Positions 24,743-36,301 of a DNA stretch of 64,000 nucleotides are shown here, piece after piece. The first letter of the stretch is position 1, and each line of letters opens with the position of its first letter. The notes beneath the pieces were generated by a model. That model saw only the letters and a list, made by a program, of their open reading frames with translations, was not told the origin of the DNA and ran no database searches. The translations under genes and the position numbers were made by a program. The stretch is from Rhabditoides inermis (lineage: Eukaryota > Nematoda > Chromadorea > Rhabditida > Rhabditidae), in assembly GCA_963966185.1 (NCBI GenBank), contig CAWZYM010000298.1:118501-182500 (forward strand). The letters are read 5' to 3'.

Positions 24743-27112
24743 CTCCCTGCTCAGGACCCTTATGGTGAACCAGCCGACGCTGTTCGGCACGTGGGACGGC
24801 GTGTTCACCACCGTCATGGTCAACATCTTCGGAATCATCGTCTTCCTTCGCATGGGATGGATCGTGGTGGGTACACTGCTCCTCCTCCTCCTCCTCTTCC
24901 TCCTCCTGCTCCTCCTCCTCCTCCTCCACCTGCTCCTTGCAGGGCACCGCCGGCGTGGCCAACTCCATCCTCCTCCTCGCCATCTGCACCGCTCTGGCCA
25001 TGATCACTGTCTTCTCCGCGATCGGCATATGTGAGAGGTGAGTGGACACGGAGACAGTGAGAGTAAGAGCAATGCTTGTTCAGATGCAAGATCCGCTCCG
25101 GCGGCATCTACTTCCTGGTGTCACACGTTCTCGGCGGGAAGATCGGCGGCGCCGTCGGACTCATGTACGCATTTGGACAGGTCAGTCCGTTGCACACCAC
25201 ACAATTACATCCAGTCAGTTTCCACCCTGCGCTAACAAGCCTACATTTCTGACTCGCTACATTCCTGCAGGCAGTGGCGACTGGTCTGGTGGCGGTCGGG
25301 TTCGCCGAGTCGGTGGCGCATCTCTTCTCCACTGACTCCAAGACACTCACCAAGATGATCGCCATCGTCACGCTCATACTACTCACCGGTGGGTAAATAT
25401 CCTGTTCAGAACTCAGTATGGCAATTGGTAATTCAATTCTTTGCAGTGATCAACATGGCCGGTGTGTCGTGGGTGATCCGTCTGCAGCTGCTGCTTCTCG
25501 GATGCATCGCACTCGCCGTCTGCGACTTCCTCGCCGGCAGTCTCTGGACAGTCGACCTGGGTGAGTGTGCTCTTCCGACAAGGAACTGATCTCGTCTTCA
25601 GCCCATGGCGTCGGTCGCTTCTCGTCCGCGCGACTCCAACTCAACGCCGGTCCGCACTACGCGGCCGTCAACTGCACCACCACCGCCGTCGCCTCCCCCA
25701 TCCAGGTGAGCTGGCGGCACCGCCACCTCACTCCCATGACGTCATTCCAGCTGCCGCCGCAGTCGTTCTTCACCGTGTTCGGTGTGTTCTTCGCCAACTT
25801 CCTGGGCGTGCTGGCCGGAGTGAACATGTCCGGAGACCTCAAGGACCCGCACAAGTCCATTCCCGTGGGAGAACTGTCCGCCGTCGGAGTCAGGTGAGTC
25901 GGACTAATATCTTATAGAGAAAGAAAAGGGAGAAAAAGACTAATCATCCAACTGCAGCTCGTCGGTCTGTTTCCTCTTCATCATGATCCTCGGCTCGGTC
26001 GTCGACCGCGAGTGGCTGCTCTGCGACCATCTCATCTCCGAGAGGGTACATCTGACATCTCCCCCCATCTCTCTTCTTATTATCCCCATCTCTGTAGGTC
26101 GCGCTCACCGGCTGGCTGTTCATGTTGGGTCTGTACATCTGCTCGCTCTCTTCGACCATCGGATCCCTGCTGGGCACTCCTCGGGTGCTGCAGGGCATCG
26201 CAGCCGAAGGCCTCATCCCCGCCCTCACTCCGCTCGCACAGGGGGTACGTTTTGTTTTCTCTCTCCAGCTCACTCCATTCCAGTCTGGAGCGAACAACAA
26301 CCCCGTCCTCGCCTCCGTCGTTCTGATGGCTGTCGCGTGTGTGTTCGTCCTTCTGGGTGATCTCAACCAACTCGCCATTCTCTCCACTATGCCATTCCTA
26401 ATCACATACGCATTCGTCAACTACGCCTACGTCTCCCTCGCTATGAGCTACGACCTCGAATATGTCACCATTGCTGCGTAAGACTAAACAGAAACGATAC
26501 ACACTAAAACTTTTTTACAGTAACGATAAGACGAGCTACGGAAGCACTCAGCAGATTGCCGGATCTGATCTGGATCAGCTGTTCCCCGAGAGAACCGAAA
26601 ACAGGCAATGCGCGGATAACGTCGAGAATGCAGGAGAAATAGTAAGCCAACCGGCAACCTGGTACGCCATGTTCAACAACAGATACATCTCATTCGTAGG
26701 GGTAAGTATATCAAAAGAATACCAATCAGAAGGCAATGATTTTAGTGCATCGTCAACTTGCTGATCCTCGTTTTCATCCACTTCTGGTTTGCTATAACCC
26801 ATTTCGCCGCACTCATTTTTCTGTACTACTACATTGGTCGTGTCTGCCCCGCATGCTTCCCAGGTATTCCATCATTATTGTGACAAATATAGCGAAACAT
26901 TTGCAGGAATCTCGAAATTCTCCATCACGCACATGTTCAAAACGGCTTTCACTAGCGTGGAGAGCATTGGACAAGTGAACAAGGCGCCATGTGTAGTTGG
27001 AGGAGGACCAACACCGGCAGACATCTCGACCTCTCAACTAAATCAACAGAACAGCGACTACAACGAGAGAAAGCAGTACCACCACGCAGAAGCCATGCAA
27101 GAATTCGACTAA
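24408..27112 (+). CDS. SLC12A8-like cation-chloride cotransporter family protein
   Basis: Fourteen exons (24408-24511, 24755-24866, 24943-25037, 25084-25180, 25271-25388, 25447-25560, 25602-25705, 25751-25893, 25958-26045, 26098-26244, 26284-26477, 26521-26701, 26746-26863, 26907-27112) join in frame to 606 residues. An amino acid permease fold is clear: TM1 ([20 protein letters not shown]), [20 protein letters not shown], a long TM6 region ([20 protein letters not shown], then [15 protein letters not shown]), and [14 protein letters not shown]. After a hydrophilic stretch of about 65 residues come two terminal TM segments and a tail with KQYHHAEA. The late TM pair and the short loop are typical of SLC12A8 (CCC9) rather than NKCC or KCC, which have large C-terminal domains. 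Substrate is not settled for this subfamily; plasma or organelle membrane transport is inferred. An unrecognised 5' exon is possible. Confidence 0.88.
24882..24933 (+). repeat. (CTC)n microsatellite in an SLC12 intron
   Basis: Trinucleotide CTC/CTG run filling the 76-bp intron between exons 2 and 3; it also supplies the polypyrimidine tract. Confidence 0.85.
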
Positions 27113-27255
27113 ATCGCTAGAATGTAGCCAGCACTATGATCTCTGTCACTGTCTTCTATCGGGTTTCAATAAATACATATTCCGTTTCAAAAAATAACAA
27201 AATTATAAACACTCAATTGTTTATCACAATCGAGCAAAACAACAACAATAACATT

Positions 27256-27772
27256 TTAGATGTTGGAAGGGTAGAGCATCTGAAATTGAAAAATGAACAA
27301 AATGAACTAGATGAAAAAACAACAAGAGAAAAAAATACTCACCACCTGGACGCGCTTGCCCATGGCCGCGGGGGGCAGGTTGTGGTGGAACTTGGCCTTG
27401 ACGGCTCCGGTGTTTCCGTGGATGCGGGTAACGCGTCCCCAGATGGCGCGAACGCGGCTGGGAGCCTTTCCGGGGGTCTAAAAATACACAATAATGATAA
27501 TAATTTGACTATAAAAACCAAACAAATTTTAGTACACACATATCGTTAACAGACGCAAATCTACTCACGGTGGTCTTGTTGTGGGCCTTGTAGACGTAGA
27601 CGCAACGCTTTCCAACGTAGAACTTGGCGTCATCCTTGTTGAAAACTCCGTCGAGCTTCAGAAGAGAGGTGTTCTCCCTCTGGTTACGCTGAGCGCGCTT
27701 GAATCCAGTGAAGACGGCCTTGACGTACAGCCTTCCGGCGCTCTTGGGCTCGTGCTGGCGCTCGTTAGCCAT
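27256..27772 (-). CDS. rpl-33: 60S ribosomal protein eL33 (RPL35A)
   Basis: Exons 27772-27569, 27477-27343 and 27279-27256 give 120 residues, the usual size of eL33. Family landmarks are [60 protein letters not shown] and the C-terminus VQVMLYPSNI. The last eight codons (seven residues plus the stop) are on a separate tiny exon. The protein is a structural component of the large ribosomal subunit. It lies 526 bp downstream of the TMEM86-like gene on the same strand and is tail-to-tail with the SLC12 gene, whose stop is only 143 bp away. Confidence 0.95.
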
Positions 27773-28297
27773 GTTACCTTCAAGAAATTTAATAAAATAG
27801 AGATATATCAAAGAAATAGCGAAATAATGGAACAAGAACAGGACTGATAATGGTATATTTAAAACAGCGAACAATATAAAAGGAACCACACACGTGAACA
27901 ATGGACGTGCTCATGAAAACATGTTGAAAACGGTGTGAAGTTCGAATCAGGAAAATTGGCCTACAATTCATACATACTTCAAACGCAACGTAATCACCGG
28001 AAACAAAGGGACAGTAGACTAAAATTTGACTAATAAATGCGTTTTAAAACATAACGACATATTTACAACAACACAGATCAACAAAAGTAGGAAAAAATTA
28101 TTTCAAAAATTTCTTCAATATAGAACTGAGCACAGACTTGCTACGGTAGCCAACCATTCCAAAACATGCACATCATGTATGTGCGGCGCGTGTCAAGAGC
28201 GAGTACGGTAGTGAGAAAGAGCGCGATATTTATTTCAATCAATTCATCTTGCTAATGTTTTATAAAAATGGAACATAATTATCGAAGTTTTTATTGT

Positions 28298-29109
28298 TCA
28301 GAATGATCTTTCATTTGCAATAAATAGAAGTCCCTTAGAAGCATAATGCAGGTAGTACATGGCCATTCGGTGAGCCTCGATTCGCTTTGCGAAGAGTGAA
28401 ACTATGAGAAGCGAAAGTGCGAGAAGATTCCCGACAGTTCCCGCAAAACGGAGAATCGAAGTCTAAATATTGAAACTATTTTTCTTTTTCGAATTGGTCA
28501 TTATAGAAAAAAAACTTACCTGTCTCGCTCCATGTTCACCGTGGTTTCCGTATTGAATCGCAGATCCAGCTGCAGACATTGAAATGCTTGATGCGATGAT
28601 AGCTATGATGAACGCGCCGACCAGACTCGGGATGGAGAAGTACAGATCAGCGAATATGAAGTACACAAATACGAACACGTATATTCCTGAATAATAAAAT
28701 AAGGTTGGACGATCCAGAACATCTCACCTGACAATACTATGAGCGGTTTAGACCATTCCTTTACAAGATGTTTGAAACTGAGAAAGTACAGTAGCGATCC
28801 GCCGGCTTGTAGAAATGCAGCGAATGTCAGTGACGGGGTCCGATCGGAATGTATAAAATACATGCACGCCGCTGAAATTCGGTTTATGAGCAATAAATGT
28901 CGATCACTCATACCAGTGAGGAAGAATGATGCAGCTGTAGTGTACTTCTGTGGCTTGTGCATGTTGGTGGCACACGTGAGTGCGGCAAGTGCGAGGACAG
29001 GGAGGGAGATGAGGAAGGGAGCAGGGTGACTGAGACCGGCAGTTTCCACATACACTAGTGAACATACGCCCATATACACCGCCAAAAGGCGGGCTGGGGA
29101 TGAACTCAT
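28298..29109 (-). CDS. TMEM86/YhhN lysoplasmalogenase-like membrane protein, copy 1
   Basis: Exons 29109-28914, 28871-28728, 28686-28520 and 28462-28298 join in frame to 223 residues. It is made of about eight hydrophobic segments with the YhhN-family pattern: ...ASFFLT, then SLTFAAFLQAGGSLLYFLSF, YVFVFVYFIFADLYFS and RFAGTVGNLLALSLLIVSLF. Characterised members (TMEM86A/B) hydrolyse the vinyl-ether bond of lysoplasmalogens in the ER membrane. This copy is less conserved than the neighbour at 29497-30418 and lacks its GDWLIG motif, so activity is uncertain. A TTCAG acceptor lies a few bases before the ATG, suiting trans-splicing. Confidence 0.75.
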
Positions 29110-29496
29110 TTTACCTGAATGGCAAGTATGATAATCAGAATAATAATGTAACAATGAAAACTAAAATGCATAACGACGACATGCATATCGCACAAGTGTG
29201 TAGTAGTAAACACCAGTCAGCTGTGCGTGCATCGATTTCATCTCTCTCCTTCTTTCGCTCACCACTCTCTCACCGATGTGACCGCTCCTGATCGATAACC
29301 GTCTTGTACCCGACCGCTACACAATGTTGTCAGCTATCTCACTCTCCATGTGTTCGCAAACGATAAGCTCTGATCTAACCAACACACCAATCCCAAATTC
29401 GTTGAAATTCACATAGATAAGCATGAATCAATTTATCCGTATGTACAAAACATTGCAAATCACTACAAAACTACAAAGTGAGTAATCTACCCGTGT

Positions 29497-29966
29497 CTAC
29501 TTGCTCTTGATCTTCTTGCCCTCAGTCTGCGAGAGGCGGCCAGCAGCAACGACAATAAGGATCTGTGCGGTAAAGTATGAGAAGAGAATGAGGCACTCGG
29601 CGGCCGGCACAGAGAAGCCGACATGGTTGAAGATGAGCACCGAGTCGGAGAAGAAGAACGACGAAAAACCAGCGCAGCGCAGCAGAAGACCCTGAAAAAG
29701 CATGAACTTGCTGTCTCTCACTCGTTCATTTCCCCACCTGGTCTCCCTTGACATGCGTGGTCGATCCGTGGTAGTACTGACTGGCAGCGAGGATAGCGGC
29801 CGAGGCGAGGACGAGCGAGTAGGTCATCATGATGGCGACATGCACGGGGTGCTTGGACATCATGGGCACGAGGCAGAGCTGGTTGGCGATCACTCCCCAC
29901 ACGGCAGCCACTCCCGCAATGCCCCACGCAATCTTGCGCGTCTTGCCCGCGAACGTGAGCTGCAAC

Positions 29967-30035
<69 letters not shown>

Positions 30036-30418
30036 CTACCCATTCTCTGTCTATTATATCCCGCTCACCATGTAGCACCCATGTCCGATTCCGAAAGCAA
30101 TTGCTCCGGTTACGATTCCATCCGTATGTACGCCTATCAGCCAGTCTCCCACTCCTCCGAACACCACTCCGAAGAAGGTGAGCCAGCGGTCGCTGCCCTT
30201 CAGGCCCAGACCGTGCAGGCCGACGAAAGTCGACAGAACCAACATGGGAATGATCTTCCTGAAAGTGAGATGACATGAAGCGTGGAGGGAGGTCGGAACG
30301 GGACTCACCAGATGGCGTACATGTCATCGTGGAACTTCTCGAAGCCATTCGACTTGTGGTAGAAGTTGGCGACCGATCCGCCATACAGAACAACGAGGGG
30401 AAGAAGAGCGGGCCGCAT
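29497..30418 (-). CDS. TMEM86/YhhN lysoplasmalogenase-like membrane protein, copy 2
   Basis: Exons 30418-30309, 30258-30069, 29959-29738 and 29691-29497 give 238 residues. Clear YhhN features: KIIPMLVLSTFVGL near the start, FFGVVFGGVGDWLIG, an AIAFGIGHGCYM helix, and a last helical pair with FFFSDSVLIFNH, where the Asp is the conserved SD.L/I signature. It ends in a basic tail EGKKIKSK, like an ER-retention signal. Probable lysoplasmalogenase of the ER membrane, cleaving lysoplasmalogen to an aldehyde and glycerophospho-base. It lies 262 bp after the exostosin-like gene and 388 bp before its paralogue, all co-directional. Confidence 0.85.
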
Positions 30419-30679
30419 GGTTGTTTGGCTCTTGTCTACACACCCGGCAATGTTCGCAACGATACGAGAAGCAAAGAGATAAAGCTACACAAGCGTCCAG
30501 ATAAAACAATCACGAAACGTAACAAGCTACAATACCGAAAATGGACTGCGATGGCAGATAAGGCATGGATGGGGGCGGGACGAGGTGAGAGAGAGAGTCA
30601 AGCGAGAGATCTCACCAAATAAGGAGAGTGAGAGAGTGGGTGAGTGAGGCGTGAGGTGAGAGAGACTCAAGAGAGCCAG

Positions 30680-33600
30680 TCACACCCGCAGCTTCCAGAG
30701 GCGAGAGCGTTCCCCGCAGTCTGCAAAGATCAAAGAAACAATAGAGAGCACCACGTGCTTCCTCCACTCAGACAACATCATACTCACACTCGCGTCCTGT
30801 CCATCTCTCTCTCTCTCTCTCCCCCTCTCTCTCTCTCTCTTTCTCTCTCCCCCCCTCTCTCTCTCACGCGGTGGTCACAAGGTTGGACTCACGAATCACA
30901 CTCACCCTTGGACCGCTCGTTTCCGTTTTGCAACAGCAAATGACGGCCATTCTTCGCTGCGTGTACAGCAGAGACGAGACTCTCGCGAGACAGCGACATC
31001 TCTTCAGCATCAGCAGACATCAGCATAGATTGCAGGACCGACTGAAAGTAACGCATAGAGCAAACTGTATAGACGTGAACAAACCTTGTGCATCACAAAC
31101 ACCTCCACACACTCTCCAGTCAGAAGGTGGTAGATGACGTCGGGGTTGCTGCGCCACACCTACAAAGATGGTCTAATAAGGTGAACACTTCTTTCTTCAA
31201 CTCACTGCAATCACGTCCTCCATTTTCCGTCGCACTCCTTCATCATGTGAGGGGGAGGAGAAGAGCACAACCGCCTCCGTGTCCACCTCCAGACCCGCCA
31301 CATTGCCCAGCCTGCCCAGTGACGTCACACCCGCCACCACTCGGATAGGGAAGGCGGTGGAAGGCCAGGTGGATACTGTAATCTCGGAGTACGCATCACT
31401 CACGAATACTCCACTCACCTCCCGGCACGTCCACTCCCGTATAGACGGCGATGACCTTGTGTACCTTCTCCTCCTTGTCCTTCTCCGCTCCGAGACCGCG
31501 CGCCCACTGCTCCCCCTCCTTGTCCACTGCTCCCTCTCCGTCCATCAGACACACTGCCGTCCATCTATCCGACGGAGACATCCGAGGCACGTGCTGCCGA
31601 GCCTCCTGAAATAACGAAATACACTAATTTACATTTCATTTAGGCTACCAAAACATGTCGTCATTATGTCCCAGCGTCTAATTCATTTCGCATTGCAAAT
31701 CGCGCGAGTTTCGGTGATTAGCATGCCTTCCTTTCGTACAAAAGCGGGGCGCGGCGGGCTGCCGGCATCCATTCGCCATGGCTCAGTCCGTCCCTCCTGG
31801 AGATATCAACACCCAGCCGGGTACCAAGATCGTCTTCAACGCCCCCTACGATGACAAGCACACCTACCACATCAAGGTGGGTGCTTTCGACTACTGTATT
31901 CTACAGTACCCTAACCCTTGTCTCTCCAGATCACCAACGCCGGAGGTCGCCGCATCGGATGGGCCATCAAGACCACCAACATGAAGCGCCTCGGCGTCGA
32001 CCCGCCGTGCGGAGTGCTCGACCCCAAGGAGGCCGTGCTGATGGCCGTCTCTTGCGACGCGTTCAAGTACGGAGAGGAGGACACCAACAACGACCGCATC
32101 ACCATCGAGTGGACCAACACCCCCGACGGCGCCGCCAAGACCTTCCGCCGCGAGTGGTTCCAGGGCGACGGAATGGTCCGCCGCAAGAACCTCCCCATCG
32201 AGTACAACCCTTGAACACCCTACGTGCAGAATAAACGAATTCTCTCAAATCGAGTGATTGTGATATTCACCTGTTTTCTAGCACCCGACGCAGCCTTGAT
32301 CGGAAGAACTCTCTTTTCCAGAATGCGCATAGCTGCTAGCACGCTCCGTTCGAGCGTCGAGAAGTAGTCCTGCAATGCATCATAAGCCGATTCTCTTCTT
32401 CACACTAACCTTGTACACCATCTCCATGGCAGTCCGCATCCTCTCCACCCGTTCCTTCGACTGCCGCGCCAGGACTCCACTCACTCGAGACACATCCAGA
32501 ACGCGGATAGAGAAGCTAAAATTCGATTCAGATTACTTCATTGGCATTGCCAGATTGCCTCTACTCACCTCTCCCACTCCACTTCTCCCTCAAACGGCAG
32601 AACGTGGTTGGGTGAGAACAGAATGGGCAGCGCCCTCGCACGCATTGTCCTCTGGAGAAGGCGCTGCCACGCGGGAAGGGATTCGTGGATCAGCACCCAC
32701 GTGCTGGCCTGCAACACTTCCTCCCGTTCCCTCTTCCCCCCTCTCCATGACTCACCCGCATCTCCCTCTCCTCGTCCACCCTCTCCCCTCCGTCGTCGCA
32801 CACGCCCTCGCCTCCCTCGCACACGTCAATGAACCTAAACCTCGTTATCTCTTATATCAAAGCACTTCAAAACGAAATTCTTAACACCAAAACTTCGTAA
32901 GCACTGACCGTACTCCTTCCATCTCATCGAGATATTCTCGCAGCTCCATCTTCTCCAGTGCAGGCATGTGCTGCATCGGCACCAGCAGCGTCGTCTTCCT
33001 CTCCTCTTTTCCCTCCTTCTCTTCCTCTCCATCCTTGCCCAGAAACGGCCCGACCACGTCAAACTCGTCACGCACTAGCCATCGCGGAGACTCGCTTCTA
33101 AATCTCATCGTAATCCTGAATCTTTCACCATCACCCACCTGATCATGATGACGTCATCAGCTGGGAAACCCCGTCCCACCACATTGAACATTATCACGTT
33201 CGACGACGGAACGCTATAATTTCAATTTCAAGTACAGTAACCTACCGCTCCTCTTACCTCTTTCGCGCACTTTTGTACACTCTCCACATGTGCTGCGCGC
33301 CTCCCGAATACCGATGCTCGTTTAGAGTATCCACTCCCAGAAGAATCACACAAGCCTGAATCTCTCTCACCTCACTCACTCTCTTTCTCTCTCTTTCTCT
33401 CTCCCTTCTCATTCCCCTCTTTCTAACCTGATCCGGTGTCTCCACAGCATACTTACTCCCCGTCAGAATCCTGCGCATCTCGAGGAATTCCTGGGAAGGC
33501 GCTACCGTCACCTCATCTCCTGTCTGAAACAGATACATTTCCCATACTGCTATACTACCCCTCTCTTCTCTCTTCCCACCTGATTCTGCACTCTCTGTAG

Positions 33601-33841
33601 TGGCTGCACATAGACAGTCAGTCTGCCGGGTGTCCGTCCGCATTGCGCCACATCCCAACAAGTAGAAAGAGTGCAGTCCTGCCTGTTCATCAATCCCTTC
33701 ATGTCCTCTTCTCTTCCAACCTCCTCACCTCGCCACTCCACTACCTTTCTCCATTTCCAGCGCACTCCCTCCGTTCTTCAGCCACCTCCTCCACAATACT
33801 GCAACTGCTATCAATAACAGTACCGTCACTACCCGTGACAT
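30680..33841 (-). CDS. Exostosin-family (EXT-like) glycosyltransferase
   Basis: Fifteen exons (33841-33729, 33682-33580, 33523-33428, 33355-33258, 33213-33139, 33115-32909, 32834-32756, 32708-32569, 32515-32410, 32369-32271, 31605-31419, 31375-31206, 31159-31085, 31041-30906, 30720-30680) join in frame to 574 residues. An N-terminal anchor ([14 protein letters not shown]) makes it a type II Golgi protein. The GT47 exostosin domain follows: [90 protein letters not shown]. The region aligned with the GT64 domain is shortened, and where EXT1/EXT2 have a DDD metal motif this reads [12 protein letters not shown]. Members polymerise heparan sulfate; this one may act as a partner subunit or be diverged. 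Exons 10 and 11 flank an MSP gene on the other strand. Confidence 0.82.
31778..32214 (+). CDS. Major sperm protein (MSP)
   Basis: Exons 31778-31876 and 31930-32214 give exactly 127 residues, the canonical MSP length. It begins [20 protein letters not shown] and ends KNLPIEYNP, with [20 protein letters not shown] and [20 protein letters not shown] between. MSP is the cytoskeletal protein that drives crawling of nematode sperm, and when released signals oocyte maturation. Many C. elegans msp genes are intronless; here one 53-bp phase 0 intron splits the Ig-like fold. The gene lies entirely inside intron 10 of the exostosin-like gene on the opposite strand. AATAAA follows at about 32230. Confidence 0.97.
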
Positions 33842-34106
33842 CTAAAACTACTATTGAAAATCGAAACAGTAAAAGCTCGAAGTACAGCGGCGATATCGAA
33901 CGCTTCTCATCCACAACTCATCAAAATGTGCACAAAATACTTTACTTACGCAAAAATAACCACGATAAATAGAGTAACCAAGTTGAGGATAGGATGAGAT
34001 GCTGGAACCAGTGTGAACAGACAACAACACATCATGATGAATGACAAAATGAACAACACACGGGGGAATCAGGTGTGAGATGCTAGTTTGGGTGTGGTGA
34101 GAGACC

Positions 34107-35115
34107 TTAGGCCTCCATCTTGGCGTCCTTGCTCATGTACGCGTCCAGCTCGGCATCGAGCTCCGCCTCCGTCATCTTAGCGCGTCCCTTGTTGCCGCCT
34201 CCCCTGCCGCCAGCGCGTCCTCCTCCGTTTCCGCCGCTCCTCTCTGTGCGGTCATCGTGCTGCGAGTAGTTCGACGGTCCGCTCCTCTTTCCGCCGTTGC
34301 CTCCGAAGCGGCCACCTCCCGACTGGTGAGGACGCTTGCTAATACCTCCACCAGTCTGACGGGGAGAACGGAACTCCAGGCGAGACCTGAAAAACGACAC
34401 ATCATATCAAATAATGGAACAGACAACACTCACGTGATGCTGGCTCCACCGGCAACTCCGTCCACCACCACCATAGCCATCTGGTATCCGTCGAGGGCGA
34501 CTCCCTGAAACCACACACATGAGATTTTTTAAATGTTTATCTTGTGCGCTACCTTGAACTCGTTGATGAGAGTGGTGGCGTCCTTCCTCTTGAGGTACAC
34601 GTCTCCGGTTCCGAGCGACTGGCCGGCCTCGTCAAAGTGCACGGCAGCAGACTCGATTGCGTACGCCGCAAACAGCTCCTCCAGATCAGCAGTCGACACA
34701 GTCGGTGCCAGGTTCGACAGATTCACCCGGACAGTCTAACCAGGGGATGAAAAGGGCCAACACAGCAGACAATCACCTTGTTGGGGTTGGGAGCGATACG
34801 GGGGCGTCCGACGACGGATCCTCCTCCATTCTCGTTCTCCTCATAGCGGTCGTGCGTCCACTTTCCGTTCACTCCTCCCCTGGCTCCAGAGGAGAAGTTC
34901 TGGCGAGGCCTCGGGCCACCGGAGCTAGCCTGGCGGAAGCCGCCACCGCCTCCAGTCCTCTTCAGGCCACCACGTCCTCCCTGAAATATCAGAATGATGA
35001 AAAATTCAATTCTGTTCTTAAACATTCTGACAATTCAATCAAACATCAAACCCACCTTGTTCTGCTTGGTCTTGGCGATGATATCATCGAGGGAGAGGTT
35101 GACAAGTCCGGACAT
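34107..35115 (-). CDS. ALYREF/REF-type mRNA export adaptor
   Basis: Exons 35115-35056, 34980-34777, 34735-34553, 34504-34434 and 34386-34107 give 265 residues. Exon 1 carries the N-terminal REF motif (MSGLVNLSLDDIIAKTKQNK) that contacts the helicase UAP56/HEL-1. An RGG-rich linker is followed by one RRM (VRVNLSNLAPTVSTADLEELFAAY as RNP2 side; GTGDVYLKRKDATTLINEFK as RNP1 side, GVALDGYQMAMVVV). A C-terminal RGG region then leads to the closing REF-C helix (MTEAELDAELDAYMSKD). Nuclear role: couples splicing to export as part of TREX. Same strand, 381 bp after MIC19 and 266 bp before the exostosin-like gene. Confidence 0.93.
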
Positions 35116-35495
35116 TTCAGTAGCCTGAAGCTCGGAACATGAAGAAAAATGATACAAGTAATTGAAGCGAATCAAGTATATCCAGAGGATAGCCGGCGAT
35201 AAGCAACGGGTGATAATAAAACAAAATTCAAAATGAGGAAATACTATACAAATCATTTATAACACAAACTCTTGCAATATCCGATAAATCGTAAATACAC
35301 TATGGAATACAAATCTAGTATGTGTGAAGCGCACGAGAGTGGGAGGGACTAGGTAATGGACGCATGACGCGGGCCAGAGGCAAGACCCGCCTGCCACTCC
35401 TATCCCGCGCGACACAAATCTACAGTGCCTAGACAGCTCTCCCACCGGGAATAGCACAGCTCGACCTCGCCTCTACTGCCTGCTTGGCTGGGCCC

Positions 35496-36094
35496 TCAGT
35501 TGCCCTTGAGCACTTGCTGGCGGAAGTCGCCCACACACTTCTCGTACAACTCGGCAAGGGGAGCGCACTTCATCACGCGGCCCTGGTTCTTAGCAAGACA
35601 AGACATGATTTCCTGAAATCGAGATATTAAAATATACAGGAAATGCACCACACACCTTCTCATTATCCGAGCACACATTCTCCTTTTGATAGCTGAAGAA
35701 CTGCTTCTGCACGCGCTCTACTGTTTCGTCGAAGACCTTCTTCCTAGCCTCGATGTCGGTGGCGAGCTGTCCTGGCTCAGCTCCAGACGCCTTCCTTTGC
35801 TGAAGCTGCGACAGCTTGGCCATCTCCTCTCGCAGACGAGCCTTCTCCTCACGCTCACGGGCTAGTTCAGACCTGTACACTCCGGTTAAAAACGAATAGA
35901 GAAAAAGAAACATACTTAAGCTGATCGGCCTCTGCGTTGTTAGGGGCGGTTCCCTGCTGGGCAGCAACTCGTCGCACAACATCCGACGACACACCCACGT
36001 TCCTGTACTCCTCCGGCACCTCGCTCTTATCAATCCGCACCACCTCGGGCTGTTTCGGAGGCGCACCCGCCTCCTGTGACTGGCCCTGGCCCAT
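35496..36094 (-). CDS. chch-3: MICOS subunit MIC19 (CHCHD3/6-like)
   Basis: Exons 36094-35916, 35872-35656 and 35612-35496 give 170 residues. It starts MGQGQSQ, so Gly2 is a myristoylation site as in CHCHD3. A DUF737-like N-terminus ([20 protein letters not shown]) is followed by a charged coiled coil ([19 protein letters not shown]). The C-terminal CHCH domain has the twin CX9C pair (C-SDNEKEIMS-C and [11 protein letters not shown]). The protein belongs to the mitochondrial contact-site complex that shapes cristae. A TTTTCAG acceptor lies two bases before the ATG, 208 bp after the stop of the ePHD gene, as expected for an SL2-type downstream cistron. Confidence 0.88.
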
Positions 36095-36301
36095 ACCTGA
36101 AAACATATTTTATTTGACACATGTATGGTGCAACAACAGTACAACACGAACACGAAACCGCGAACACGTAACAAACATGAGGTTGAGGAGAACAAAACGA
36201 GATGAAGCAACAAGACAAGAATTATAGATAGGATAGGATAAGAAAATAGAAACTGTACATCCATGAGATCAGATAAATCGGAGTAAAACCAGCTAAGAAA
36301 G

